A stretch of 50,060 nt of DNA from Burkholderiaceae bacterium (lineage in GTDB: Bacteria > Pseudomonadota > Gammaproteobacteria > Burkholderiales > Burkholderiaceae_B), in assembly GCA_021208885.1 (NCBI GenBank), contig JAJOJF010000019.1:1-50060 (forward strand), in the 5' to 3' direction. The notes under the pieces are model-generated. The model searched no databases. It saw only the letters and a list, made by a program, of their open reading frames with translations, and was not told the DNA's origin. Below, in pieces: positions 18,989-28,299 of the stretch. Numbering within the stretch: position 1 is the stretch's first letter; the number at the start of each line of letters is the position of its first letter. The position numbers and the translations under genes were made by a program.

Positions 18989-21616
18989 ATGATGACGACA
19001 CGCCGCCAGACCAACAAAACGACTGAGACCACAACCAAAAAGAAAACAGTGGCTGCCACGGCTGCAAAGCCTAGCAAGGCCACTGTCAAGCCAGCCGCCA
19101 AAAAGGCGACGGTTGCCAAGTCTTCGGCCGGCAAAGCCGCGAGTGCCAAACCAGTAAAGGCGCCTGCCAGCAAGGCAGCGCCCAAATCCGCCACTACTAA
19201 AGCCACGGCCAAAGCGGCGACCAAGACGGTCGCCCAAAAGCAGCCAGCATCACCCAAGAAGGACACCATGAAGTCGGTAGCAAAGGCGAAAGCCACAGAA
19301 ACGAAAGCAGCAAGCAAATCTGCAGCAAAACCAGCCGCAAAGCCGGCCACTAAAACTGCCACAAAAGCAGCATCGAGCAAAGCGCCAGCCGCCAAGCCAG
19401 CAGCGAAGAAAGCCGTTGCCAAGCCGGCTGCCAAAGCCACCCAGAAAGCAGCGCCTAAAGTAGCCAAGAAGACTGCTGCCACCAAGGCAGAAAAATCGGC
19501 CAAAGCAGAACAAGACACCGCAGTTGCGCGCAAGACTCGTGCCAAAGGCTCGGCATCAGCTGATAGCAGCGATGAGGACGACGATGATGAGTTCGCTCCA
19601 CCCAAGCCCAAGAAAGGCAAGGCCCCTACCGGCCGTCGTCCCGGGCGCCCGTCCAAGAACGCTAATCAGGACGACGGTTTTGATGACGATGTGGACACTG
19701 GCGACGGCGAGGTTATTCCTGATATCAAGCCGGTCAAGCGCGGCAAGCGCGGCAAAGGCGATGCGCGTGATCTGATTGCCAAAGGCCCGATGACGCCCGA
19801 AGAATACGAAGCGCGTCGCAACCGCTTGAAGCAGTTGATCAAGCTTGGTAAGGATCGTGGCTATCTCACCTACGGTGAAATCAACGATCATTTGCCTGAT
19901 GACCTGGTTGACGCTGAGGCGATCGATGGCATCATCAGCACCTTCAGCGACATGGGTATTTCCGTGTACGACCAAGCGCCAGACGCTGAGACCTTGCTCA
20001 TGAGCGAGAATGCGCCGGTGGCTTCAAGTGATGATGACGTCGAAGACGAAGCCGATGCCGCATTGACCACGGTGGACTCAGATTTTGGGCGCACGACTGA
20101 TCCTGTACGGATGTATATGCGGGAGATGGGCACGGTTGAGCTTCTGACCCGCGAAGGCGAGATTGAAATTGCCAAGCGCATCGAAGAAGGCTTAAAGCAC
20201 ATGGTCATGGCGATCTCGGCATGCCCCACCACCATCAATGAAATCCTGGCTCACGTTCAGCGTGTCAAAGAAGGTGTTGCACAGATCGAGGAAATTGTCG
20301 ACGGGCTCGTCACCGATGAGGGTGAAGAATACGCCGGTGCGGGCGTGTCAGACGAGTCGGATGAGGACGGCCCGGCCGGTGGCATGAGCAGCAAGCAGCT
20401 TGAAGATTTGCGCGTGCAGGCCATGGCCAAATTCGAGATCGTCGAGCGCGAGTTCGAAAAAATGCGCATGGCCTATCAGAAGGAAGGCTACAAGTCGGCT
20501 GGCTACATGAAGGCGCAAGACGCGATCCAGAACGAGATGATGGGCATTCGCTTTACTGCCAAGATGGTCGAGCGTTTGGCCGACACCTTGCGCGGTCAGG
20601 TTGAAGAGGTGCGTGAACTTGAGCGCGCGGTGCTTTACACCTGCGTTGACCGCGCCGGCATGCCACGTCAGCATTTCATCAAGGTGTTCCCAGGCAACGA
20701 AATCAATCTTGACTGGGTGCTGCAGGAAGTGGCTGCGGGCCATCCGTACTCGGCTATTCTCGAGCGCCACATTCCAGCCGTGCAGGAGCTTCAACAAAAA
20801 ATGATCGACCTGCAAAACCGCGTGGTTTTGCCGCTGAAAGACTTGAAAGAAGTTAACAAGCGCATGGCTACCGGTGAAGCCAAGGCCCGTAAAGCCAAGC
20901 GCGAGATGACTGAGGCCAATTTGCGTCTGGTGATCTCGATCGCCAAGAAGTACACCAACCGTGGCTTGCAATTCCTGGACTTGATCCAAGAAGGCAATAT
21001 CGGCTTGATGAAGGCGGTTGACAAGTTTGAATATCGTCGTGGCTACAAGTTTTCAACGTACGCCACGTGGTGGATTCGTCAGGCGATTACGCGTTCGATT
21101 GCTGACCAGGCTCGCACCATCCGGATTCCAGTTCACATGATTGAGACCATCAACAAAATGAACCGGATTAGCCGCCAGATTTTGCAAGAAACGGGTGCTG
21201 AACCTGATCCGGCGACTCTGGCTGCCAAGATGGATATGCCTGAAGACAAGATTCGCAAGATTCTGAAGATCGCCAAAGAGCCGATCTCCATGGAAACACC
21301 GATTGGTGATGATGATGACTCACACTTGGGGGACTTCATCGAGGACATCAACAACCTGTTGCCAGCCGAAGCCGCTTTGCACGGCTCGATGCGTGACGTT
21401 GTCAAAGAGGTGCTCGATTCCCTCACCCCTCGCGAAGCGAAGGTACTACGCATGCGCTTTGGGGTGGAGATGAGCTCGGACCAGACGCTCGAAGAGGTTG
21501 GCAAGCAGTTTGACGTCACGCGCGAGCGCATCCGTCAAATAGAGGCCAAAGCCTTGCGCAAGCTTCGTCATCCGAGCCGTGCGGATAAGCTGCGCAGTTT
21601 CCTGGAAAACCAGTAA
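18989..21616 (+). CDS. rpoD: RNA polymerase primary sigma factor (sigma-70)
   Basis: Housekeeping sigma factor. At 875 residues it is far longer than E. coli RpoD (613) because of an N-terminal extension of about 170 residues made of Lys/Ala/Pro repeats ([17 protein letters not shown]), then an acidic run (SSDEDDDDE). Region 1.1 begins near residue 275, region 1.2 near 370 ([20 protein letters not shown]), region 2 near 641 ([20 protein letters not shown], then [14 protein letters not shown]), and region 4 near 834 ([17 protein letters not shown]). All core regions look intact. Lys/Ala-rich RpoD extensions are known in Burkholderiales; this one is long. Confidence 0.97.
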   Translation: MMTTRRQTNKTTETTTKKKTVAATAAKPSKATVKPAAKKATVAKSSAGKAASAKPVKAPASKAAPKSATTKATAKAATKTVAQKQPASPKKDTMKSVAKAKATETKAASKSAAKPAAKPATKTATKAASSKAPAAKPAAKKAVAKPAAKATQKAAPKVAKKTAATKAEKSAKAEQDTAVARKTRAKGSASADSSDEDDDDEFAPPKPKKGKAPTGRRPGRPSKNANQDDGFDDDVDTGDGEVIPDIKPVKRGKRGKGDARDLIAKGPMTPEEYEARRNRLKQLIKLGKDRGYLTYGEINDHLPDDLVDAEAIDGIISTFSDMGISVYDQAPDAETLLMSENAPVASSDDDVEDEADAALTTVDSDFGRTTDPVRMYMREMGTVELLTREGEIEIAKRIEEGLKHMVMAISACPTTINEILAHVQRVKEGVAQIEEIVDGLVTDEGEEYAGAGVSDESDEDGPAGGMSSKQLEDLRVQAMAKFEIVEREFEKMRMAYQKEGYKSAGYMKAQDAIQNEMMGIRFTAKMVERLADTLRGQVEEVRELERAVLYTCVDRAGMPRQHFIKVFPGNEINLDWVLQEVAAGHPYSAILERHIPAVQELQQKMIDLQNRVVLPLKDLKEVNKRMATGEAKARKAKREMTEANLRLVISIAKKYTNRGLQFLDLIQEGNIGLMKAVDKFEYRRGYKFSTYATWWIRQAITRSIADQARTIRIPVHMIETINKMNRISRQILQETGAEPDPATLAAKMDMPEDKIRKILKIAKEPISMETPIGDDDDSHLGDFIEDINNLLPAEAALHGSMRDVVKEVLDSLTPREAKVLRMRFGVEMSSDQTLEEVGKQFDVTRERIRQIEAKALRKLRHPSRADKLRSFLENQ

Positions 21617-21655
21617 GCTTAGGGCATCTGACGAAATCTGGTTCTGGAGTTAGTA

Positions 21656-22384
21656 ATGTCTGCTTTTAGCCAAAAAATCTTGCCTGCCATCCTGATCGCC
21701 GCTGGCGTGGGTGTCGGTGGTTGGTTCGTGGGGCAGGGCCTTGAGAGTTTTCGTCAGGCTGAGCGTTTCATCACGATCAAGGGGCTGGCTGAGCAAGACG
21801 TAAAAAGCGACTTCGCGATCTGGACCTTGTCGTTTCGTCGCGCTGGTGCTGATTACCAGGCGGTTAGGGCTGAACTGACCTCCGATCGTGAAGCCGTGGC
21901 AGCGTTTTTACGTGGCCAGGGTTTTACAGATGATGAGATTGAGCTGCGTCCGCTTCGTATCACGGATCTGATGGCCCGTGAGTACGGCCAGCAAGACGTT
22001 GCTCTTCGGTATACCGGGGAGGGCTCGGTGCTGGTGCGCTCTGCTCGAGTGGATCTCGTGGCAAGAGCCTCGAATGCGGTTGATCCCTTGATCACCCAGG
22101 GGGTTGCGCTGTCGCAAGATGGCCCCATGGGCGGTGCGCCGCGTTACTTCTTGCGTGGCTTTAATGAGGTCAAGCCACAGTTGTTGGAAGCAGCGGTCAC
22201 CAATGCACGTGAGCAGGCTGAGCAGTTTGCCTCAGATGCTGGTGCGACGCTCGGTGAGCTAAGGCGGGCTAACCAAGGTGCAATCCAGATCCTGGACGAT
22301 GACGGCACCGATGGCTATAGCTCAGGGATGACCATTGGCAAGCGTTTGCGAGTGGTCAGCACCTTTGAATATCTTCTCAAGTAG
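21656..22384 (+). CDS. SIMPL (DUF541) domain protein
   Basis: A 242-residue protein with an N-terminal membrane anchor or signal (about residues 8-28) and a SIMPL domain beginning FITIKGLAEQDVKSDFAIW. E. coli YggE is a periplasmic member linked to oxidative-stress tolerance, but the molecular role of the family is unsettled. GGAG lies before the ATG, and the gene starts 40 bases after rpoD, so read-through is possible. Confidence 0.85.
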   Translation: MSAFSQKILPAILIAAGVGVGGWFVGQGLESFRQAERFITIKGLAEQDVKSDFAIWTLSFRRAGADYQAVRAELTSDREAVAAFLRGQGFTDDEIELRPLRITDLMAREYGQQDVALRYTGEGSVLVRSARVDLVARASNAVDPLITQGVALSQDGPMGGAPRYFLRGFNEVKPQLLEAAVTNAREQAEQFASDAGATLGELRRANQGAIQILDDDGTDGYSSGMTIGKRLRVVSTFEYLLK

Positions 22385-22408
22385 ATTTTATGAAGCCTAG
22401 GGGCTGCC

Positions 22409-22969
22409 ATGGTTGCCAAGCGGGTTAAGAAGTACCTGCCGGCCTCAGACAAGGTCTCTCAGCACAAGATGCTGAAGTGGCTAGGTCCGACGTTAACCAA
22501 GCCCAGTCTATGGCAGATCAACAGGCGCAGCATTGCGCTGGGGCTCGCCATTGGGGTGTTCTGGGGCTTGCTGATTCCATTGGCTCAAATTCCATTTGCA
22601 GCCATTGCGGCAGTGCTTCTAAGGGCGAATCTGGCCATTGCGGTGACAAGTACCTTGGTGACCAACCCTTTTACGTTTGCGCCAGTGTATTTCCTGGCAT
22701 ACCAGTTCGGTGACTGGTTGCTTGGGGATCAGGGCGCTGACGTCACCGAAGCCATGCTCGCTGAGCAGATGAGTCAGATCAGCGTAACGAGCACAGGCTG
22801 GATTGACCGGATTGGCGATGTGGCGGCACCGCTGTTTACAGGACTGGCCTTGTTTGCTGTGGTGGGATCCGTGGTTTGCTATTTGAGTGTCAGTCTTCTT
22901 TGGCGTTTGGCCATTGTCTTGCGTTACCGCAAGCGTCAGCGGCGGTTTGCCAAATCATTGGGCGAGTAG
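22409..22969 (+). CDS. DUF2062 membrane protein
   Basis: A 186-residue inner-membrane protein. The DUF2062 core is recognisable in the block from SIALGLAIGVFWGLLIPLAQ to TSTLVTNPFTFAPVYF, with membrane segments at about 42-75, 80-105 and 140-170. The function of the family is unknown. It follows the SIMPL gene by 25 bases with AGGGG upstream, and ends 11 bases from the convergent reductase gene. Confidence 0.85.
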   Translation: MVAKRVKKYLPASDKVSQHKMLKWLGPTLTKPSLWQINRRSIALGLAIGVFWGLLIPLAQIPFAAIAAVLLRANLAIAVTSTLVTNPFTFAPVYFLAYQFGDWLLGDQGADVTEAMLAEQMSQISVTSTGWIDRIGDVAAPLFTGLALFAVVGSVVCYLSVSLLWRLAIVLRYRKRQRRFAKSLGE

Positions 22970-22979
22970 AGATTCAGCA

Positions 22980-23957
22980 TTAGAGCTCAATCACTACATT
23001 GCCGATGGTTCGGCCTTGTTCAACTGTCTCGTGGGCAATCGCAACCTCATCGATCGTAAATCGTGCACCGATATCGTGGCGTAGTGCATCCTGCCGCAAA
23101 AGCTCAGTCAAGCCCGAAACGGCCTTGATTCGCTCGTTTGGCGTGAGGTCATAGACCAGGAATAACTTGAGCGTAACCGAGTTATACAGCCATGTCTTGA
23201 AGTCAAATGTCACTCTTGTCATGTCATTTGAGCCGTAGCAAACGATGGTGCCATGCCGTTTTAACGCACCACCAGTGACAAATCGATCAACGCTCGAGAA
23301 GTCCATGTCGATGATCACATCAATGCCACTGGGGCCGGTTGCATCAACGATTTGTGCCACGCAATCATCGTGCTTGTAATTTACGGTGTGATCCGCACCT
23401 CTTGCCTTGGCGAGCTCAGCTTTTTCTGGGCTGCCCACTGTGCCAATGACTTGAGCGCCCTTGCGCTTTGCCATCTGCACGCAGTAGTTTCCTACCGCAT
23501 TGGCGGCACCAACAACAAGGACGTTTTTGCCTGATATGTCACCGGCGTGTTCAACGGCCTGCCAGGCGGTGAGCGCTGGAATGCCCAGACAAGCCCCGGC
23601 TTCAAAGCTGATGTGGTCTGGCATTAGCACGGCTTGCTCGGCAGGCAGCGCAATGAACTCACCGCAAGTACCCATGGCACGCTGCCAGGCACCGTTCCAT
23701 ATCCAGACACGCTCACCTACCCGTCCAGGATCGACGTCAGCACCCGCAGCTGAAATGACACCTGCACCGTCGCTGTGTGGAATGATGCGCTCAAATGCCA
23801 ACGGGCGACCGGCACGGGATTTGACATCGGAGGGGTTCACGCCTGAAGTGTGTAGCCTAACCAATACCTCACCCGGACCTGGTTGCGGCGTAGGCCAGTT
23901 GCCCACTGTCAGAACCTCGCTCGCTTTGCCGTTTTTGGAATACCAGGCTGCTTTCAT
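22980..23957 (-). CDS. Zinc-independent quinone oxidoreductase, MDR family
   Basis: A 325-residue NAD(P)H-dependent reductase of the quinone oxidoreductase (Qor-like) branch of medium-chain dehydrogenases. It has the N-terminal GroES-like fold (PGPGEVLVRLHTSGVNPSDVK), and a Rossmann fold with VLVVGAANAVGNYCVQMAKRKGAQVIG split around residue 150. The catalytic zinc ligands of alcohol dehydrogenases are absent, as usual for this branch. The start MKAAWYSKNGKASEV at 23957 is chosen over an in-frame extension to 24203 that runs into the next gene. Confidence 0.88.
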   Translation of the reverse strand: MKAAWYSKNGKASEVLTVGNWPTPQPGPGEVLVRLHTSGVNPSDVKSRAGRPLAFERIIPHSDGAGVISAAGADVDPGRVGERVWIWNGAWQRAMGTCGEFIALPAEQAVLMPDHISFEAGACLGIPALTAWQAVEHAGDISGKNVLVVGAANAVGNYCVQMAKRKGAQVIGTVGSPEKAELAKARGADHTVNYKHDDCVAQIVDATGPSGIDVIIDMDFSSVDRFVTGGALKRHGTIVCYGSNDMTRVTFDFKTWLYNSVTLKLFLVYDLTPNERIKAVSGLTELLRQDALRHDIGARFTIDEVAIAHETVEQGRTIGNVVIEL

Positions 23958-24028
23958 TTTTGATTTTCCCGTGGATCGTTGATCGATTGTTGGCTGTGGA
24001 TTATTTGTTGTGGGCTGCGCAGTTGGTT

Positions 24029-24613
24029 TTACTGCTTTTGCGAGGCGCGTTTGATGGCCAAGCCAATGAAAACCAATGCCCAACCTTGCAGCAATAATTC
24101 GATGGCGAGCAACAGGCCAGGCACCCAGGTGCTTCCCTCTGGCCAGCTGTTGAGAATCATCACGCCCAGAATGATGGTCAACACCCCGGACAGAGCAGGC
24201 CAAAGCATATTGCCTCCCGAACCGTTTTGAATTGCAGCGATGATACGCAATACCCCAGTCACCAGAAACAACGCTGCCAGCCAGATGGTCAGGCCTTCAA
24301 GCGCAGCCAGAGGCGCCATCCAGACAAACACACCTAGCCCGATATAGAGTGCGGCAAACAGGGACTGGATCAGGAAAGTTCGCCAGCCTTTGGACTGAAA
24401 CGCATGGATTGCCATGAATACGCCACCGACAAAGGCCACGGCACCGAGAATGGAAATTGACGCATAAGAAAACGCGGTCTCGGCAATTCACCCGACCATG
24501 CCACAAATCACGAGCAGTACACCAATGGCGATCAACTTGCCGGAATGTTTAACGGCTTCACCGAAGATCTGCTTCTGAAGAGGGGAAAGCGGCGGGATGT
24601 TGTTGTCTGGCAT
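24029..24613 (-). pseudogene. HdeD/DUF308-type membrane protein with an in-frame stop
   Basis: HdeD-like proteins are small multi-helix inner-membrane proteins; E. coli HdeD takes part in acid resistance. From the ATG at 24613 (MPDNNIPPLSPLQKQIFGEA, preceded by GAGGAA) the frame runs through VLLVICGMVG and then hits TGA at codon 42 (24488-24490). It then continues in the same frame with IAETAFSYASISILGAVAFVGG to the stop near 24029. Without the TGA the protein would be 194 residues, the normal size. A single substitution (for instance from GGA, TGG or CGA) explains it. A GTG at 24439 could start a truncated 136-residue form lacking the first membrane helices. Confidence 0.82.
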
Positions 24614-24775
24614 AAGTTCCTCAACGTGGTGGTTTTTAAGCAATCGATCGACAGATCATACCAACGCACCACTGATCGACGCGAACTCAGCTTCTGGGGG
24701 CGCTTCTATGTTTGCTTGGGAATTGATCGAAACCGCTGATTGTGCATTTGCACAAAATAGGTTTTACTTTCGGTC

Positions 24776-26101
24776 ATGTCGAGTCCCAGCAACTATTTGC
24801 CTCCTGAGCATCCCGATCGTCGTCGTCTGCACGATGAGATACACGCGCGTCCGGTCGGTCAGGCGCCACAGCCAGTGGTTGTATTTTGTTTGGCGGTTCT
24901 AAACGACCATGTTTCGCGTGAAGAGGAGCTCGCGCATCTGGCCAAACTGAACGCCAGCGTTGACACAGCTGGCACCACTGGCAATTTTGCCCGGGTGCGA
25001 GTCGCTGGCGGTGACATCAAATGGGAACGGCACACCGAGTTCACCCGCTACACGATGGTGTTGCCGTTAGATGCCAGCAACACTGCTGGCCGCAGTCCCG
25101 TGGTTTGGCTGGCGCAGGTGCGTGCCGTTCAAGAACCGTTTGCACAGTGGTTCTCGCAGGCCCCGGGTCAGACGATTGCCGCTATTGAGGTGACGGTGCT
25201 GCAAAGCACCGAAGACGTGTTGGCACAGGGCACTGAGGTTGGGCAAGCCTGGTTTGGCGAATCAACGCTTTTGATATCCAAACTGGGAACACAAGGCCAT
25301 TCGCTGGTGCTCACCGATTTTCGGGTACAGAATGACGGGATTGAACGTCTGTTGGTGCTAACCCCTTCGCATACCTCAGCAGCCAGAGTAGGGCGAACCG
25401 CGCATCGCCTTATCGAGATGGAGATCTACCGCTTGATGGCGCTCAAAGGCCTGCCGGTAGCCAAGTCGTTGGGGGTGCAACTGGCTGAGGCGGAAAACTC
25501 GCTGGCAACCATTGCGCGCGAGGTTGAGAGCAGCACTAGCCAAGATCCTGAGTTATTGCACAACCTAGCTTCGTTGGCTGCCACGATTGAGCGTGCCAAT
25601 GCCGATCATAATTATCGGTTCTCGGCCACGGCTGCCTATCATGACATTGTCTTGCAACGGATCAAGGAATTACGCGAAACGCCTGCGCCAGGCATTCAAA
25701 CTGTGGGTGAATTCATCGAGCGGCGTTTGGGGCCAGCCATGGCCACTGTCGCTGCCACAGCCAAGCGCTTGGATTCGCTGTCTGAACGGGTCAGCCGTGT
25801 TAGTGACCTGTTGCGCACGCGCGTGAACATCATGACCGAACAACAAAACCAGCAGCTCCTCGAAAAGCTCACCCGTGGCCAAGCCTTGCAGTTAAAGTTG
25901 CAGCAAACGGTTGAAGGTCTATCGATTGCGGCGATTTCTTACTACGTAGTGAGCCTCATTTATTACCTCGCCAAAGCCGGCAAGACGTCAGGCTGGCTAC
26001 CGTTTTCGCCGGATTTAGTCGCCGGGGTGGCCATTGCGCCGACCGTGTTTGTGGTCTGGCAGATTGTGCGTCGAATACACCGAAAAATCTCGCACGATTA
26101 A
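24776..26101 (+). CDS. DUF3422 family membrane protein
   Basis: A 441-residue protein that matches the DUF3422 family by its N-terminal signature PEHPDRRRLHDEIHARP and the C-terminal pair of membrane helices (about residues 380-398 and 411-428). The middle contains long helical segments (FIERRLGPAMATVAATAKRL) suggesting a coiled coil. Function is unknown; related proteins occur widely in Proteobacteria. It is divergent from the broken hdeD-like gene. Confidence 0.83.
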   Translation: MSSPSNYLPPEHPDRRRLHDEIHARPVGQAPQPVVVFCLAVLNDHVSREEELAHLAKLNASVDTAGTTGNFARVRVAGGDIKWERHTEFTRYTMVLPLDASNTAGRSPVVWLAQVRAVQEPFAQWFSQAPGQTIAAIEVTVLQSTEDVLAQGTEVGQAWFGESTLLISKLGTQGHSLVLTDFRVQNDGIERLLVLTPSHTSAARVGRTAHRLIEMEIYRLMALKGLPVAKSLGVQLAEAENSLATIAREVESSTSQDPELLHNLASLAATIERANADHNYRFSATAAYHDIVLQRIKELRETPAPGIQTVGEFIERRLGPAMATVAATAKRLDSLSERVSRVSDLLRTRVNIMTEQQNQQLLEKLTRGQALQLKLQQTVEGLSIAAISYYVVSLIYYLAKAGKTSGWLPFSPDLVAGVAIAPTVFVVWQIVRRIHRKISHD

Positions 26102-26121
26102 GCTGTGACATTCAGAAACGC

Positions 26122-26610
26122 TTACCGCAGAGCGTCAGTCAAAACGTCTGCAACAACACGCGAGGCGGTGTGGATCAACAGTAGATCGGTTCCGGCCGCG
26201 AGCCATTGGTAACCGTCGTAGTAAGGCAGACCCTTTAGCAAATTGCTGGGTAAGTTACGTGTGGCAATGCCTGGAGGCAAAGGCTTTCCTCGGGCCAGAT
26301 TCTTGGCAATGCCAGGCGGCAAGGGCTTAAAGCCGGTGGCACCGACGTCAACAGCCAGGGCCCGAGCCGCAGCGATGGTGATGCCCGCCGTGATGAGATC
26401 CGCCGTTGTGTTGCTTAACGAATTGTTAATCGACTGGACACTGTTGTTGCCATTGTGGTTGCCTGAATTGCCTTTGTTCGGATTGCCTTTGCCCGGGGGT
26501 GGGTCAGCCAGACTGTCAGTCGGCAGCATTGATGCCATCGCCGTCACCACAGTCATCACCACTGTCACCACCAATGCCCGTGCTATTGCCTTGAAGCTAA
26601 GTGTGTGCAT
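26122..26610 (-). CDS. CigR/RcnB-like secreted protein
   Basis: A 162-residue exported protein: signal peptide over about the first 35 residues, a Gly/Asn-rich linker (GKGNPNKGNSGNHNGNN), and a C-terminal domain with the repeated LPPGIA motif (KPLPPGIAKNLARGK, then PLPPGIATRNLPSN) and GLPYYDGYQWLAAGTDLLLI. This pattern matches the CigR branch of the RcnB family; CigR is an anti-virulence factor in Salmonella, but here the role is unknown. The ATG at 26610 is preferred because AAGGA lies 8 bases upstream; the ATG at 26616 is too close. Confidence 0.8.
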   Translation of the reverse strand: MHTLSFKAIARALVVTVVMTVVTAMASMLPTDSLADPPPGKGNPNKGNSGNHNGNNSVQSINNSLSNTTADLITAGITIAAARALAVDVGATGFKPLPPGIAKNLARGKPLPPGIATRNLPSNLLKGLPYYDGYQWLAAGTDLLLIHTASRVVADVLTDALR

Positions 26611-26756
26611 GGTCATTTTCCTTATTTACACAACGAAAGTTCGACAGACTAGGATAGGCCAATGAACGTAAGCAGGCAAATCACCAGGAGAGTCGCCTGG
26701 AGGGTCTGTGCACCGTCAGTTTTGAAGTCGGTTAAACTACGGTTCCTCAAACAAGT

Positions 26757-26835
<79 letters not shown>

Positions 26836-26953
26836 TTTTCACAGGGCCACTTATACTTTCCTTGCGATTACCTACAACCATCCGTTGACTCGCCACGAGC
26901 TTTCGCCAGGCTTTTGGAATAGGGCTAGCTAGGGGATATAAGGCGGTTTTGAG

Positions 26954-27018
26954 ATATTTATACAAAAATTAGAAAAGTTATCATAAAATGGTAATTTTAC
27001 AAATATTAGTATAAATAT
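26954..27018 (+). promoter_or_regulatory. AT-rich leader with inverted repeats at the ATPase start
   Basis: ATATTTATAC (26954-26963) is a perfect inverted repeat of GTATAAATAT (27009-27018), the latter covering the first bases of the ATG. Between them TAAAAT-GGTA-ATTTTA (26984-26999) forms a second hairpin. The stretch is much richer in A+T than its surroundings and no Shine-Dalgarno is visible. It may hold the promoter and an operator. Confidence 0.45.
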
Positions 27019-28207
27019 GAATCCAGTTTACAACCCCTTTGCGCCTGGCGCCGGTACGCCGCCGCCAGAGCTTGCCGGTCGAACTCAACTTCGCGAGCAG
27101 TTAATGCTGGCGGTTGAGCGCGCCCGTATTGGGCGACCTGCAAAGAGTGCAATGTTGGTTGGTCTCAGAGGCGTTGGTAAAACTGTTTTGCTGGACCGGA
27201 TCCGCGAAGATGCAGAAAACATAGGGATTCATACTGTCAGGATTGAGGCGCCCGAGGGCCGTTCTTTGCCAGCGCTGTTAGCACCACAGCTTCGGCTTGC
27301 CTTGCTTCGACTGAGTCAAGTCGAGAATGCAAAGGACTATGCAGTCCGAGGGCTCAGGGCGTTAGCTGGATTTGTCTCCAAGCTTCGGATCGTATTTAAA
27401 GACATTGAGGTGGGTCTTGACTACGAGCCTGAGCCAGGCTTAGCTGATAATGGTGACCTCGAACATGACCTTCAAGCATTATTCGAACAGATTGGAATGG
27501 CAGCCAAGGCCGCTAAAACCGCCGTTGTTATTTTGATTGATGAGTTGCAGTATGTCGTTGAGCCACAATTAGCCGCATTGATTACGGCGATGCACCGAAT
27601 AGAGCAACGCGCCTTGCCCGTCGTGTTGATCGGGGCGGGCTTGCCACAATTACGGGGTCAAATGGGCAATGCAAAATCTTATGCGGAGAGGCTGTTTGAC
27701 TTCCCGGAAATCGGCCCTTTATGTCCGAGTGCTGCCAAGCAAGCGATCGTCAAGCCTCTAGAAAACGAAGGGGTTGAGATCACCGATGAGGCGGTTCAGA
27801 AAATTCTGGACGTCAGCCAAAACTATGCTTATTACCTGCAGCAATGGGGAAGTCACACGTGGAGTGCAGCAACTGCTAGCCCGATTGTGCTGGCAGATGT
27901 GGAAAAGGCCTCAACAACGGCCATTGCTGCGTTGGATGAGGGTTTCTTCCGCGTCAGGTTTGATCGTCTTACGCCAAGAGAAAAGAAATACTTGCGTGCC
28001 ATGGCTGCATTGGGGCCGGGGCCGCACCGCTCCGGCGATATCGCGGCGTATTTTTCCAGCGAAGTTTCTTCATGGGCGCCAACGCGAAGCTCCTTGATTA
28101 AAAAGGGGATGATCTGGAGCCCCAATCATGGTGATACAGCGTTTACTGTTCCCATGTTTGACGAGTTCATGAAACGAATCATGCCGGGCGATGATTGGAT
28201 CAATTGA
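27017..28207 (+). CDS. Orphan AAA-type ATP-binding protein
   Basis: A 396-residue P-loop ATPase of the AAA_16/STAND-like kind. Walker A is GLRGVGKT at residues 49-56, Walker B is VVILIDELQYV with the acidic pair near 175, and a sensor-like LIGAGLPQLRGQM follows. The C-terminus (LTPREKKYLRAMAALGPG onward) looks like a winged helix. No partner effector domain is fused and no associated gene is adjacent: upstream is a tRNA, downstream a convergent enzyme gene. Translation initiation lacks an obvious ribosome-binding site. Related proteins occur singly in many genomes and their role is unknown; STAND ATPases often act as switches in defence or signalling. Confidence 0.82.
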   Translation: MNPVYNPFAPGAGTPPPELAGRTQLREQLMLAVERARIGRPAKSAMLVGLRGVGKTVLLDRIREDAENIGIHTVRIEAPEGRSLPALLAPQLRLALLRLSQVENAKDYAVRGLRALAGFVSKLRIVFKDIEVGLDYEPEPGLADNGDLEHDLQALFEQIGMAAKAAKTAVVILIDELQYVVEPQLAALITAMHRIEQRALPVVLIGAGLPQLRGQMGNAKSYAERLFDFPEIGPLCPSAAKQAIVKPLENEGVEITDEAVQKILDVSQNYAYYLQQWGSHTWSAATASPIVLADVEKASTTAIAALDEGFFRVRFDRLTPREKKYLRAMAALGPGPHRSGDIAAYFSSEVSSWAPTRSSLIKKGMIWSPNHGDTAFTVPMFDEFMKRIMPGDDWIN

Positions 28208-28221
28208 GTTTACGGCTAATG

Positions 28222-28245
28222 CTGGTTGGCAATTGAGCCAACCAG
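28222..28245. terminator. Perfect hairpin between convergent genes
   Basis: CTGGTTGGC (28222-28230) and GCCAACCAG (28237-28245) form a 9-bp stem with loop AATTGA, in the gap between the ATPase gene and the convergent ThDP enzyme. No long T run follows on either strand, so termination would be weak or of another kind. Confidence 0.5.
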
Positions 28246-28299
28246 TATCGGTACAAAAACATCCGCGTAAGACAGCCTGACTTTATTCAGGCGACACAA

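Noticed and set aside
19000..19520. Minus-strand open frames opposite the rpoD tail, rich in Gly, Ala, Leu and Phe
   Set aside because: They are the complement of the Lys/Ala repeats; absence of stops follows from the repeat composition.
24297..24506. Minus-strand frame overlapping the hdeD-like gene
   Set aside because: It is in another frame, Cys/Arg-rich and unlike any membrane protein, while the overlapping frame clearly shows the HdeD-like sequence on both sides of the TGA.
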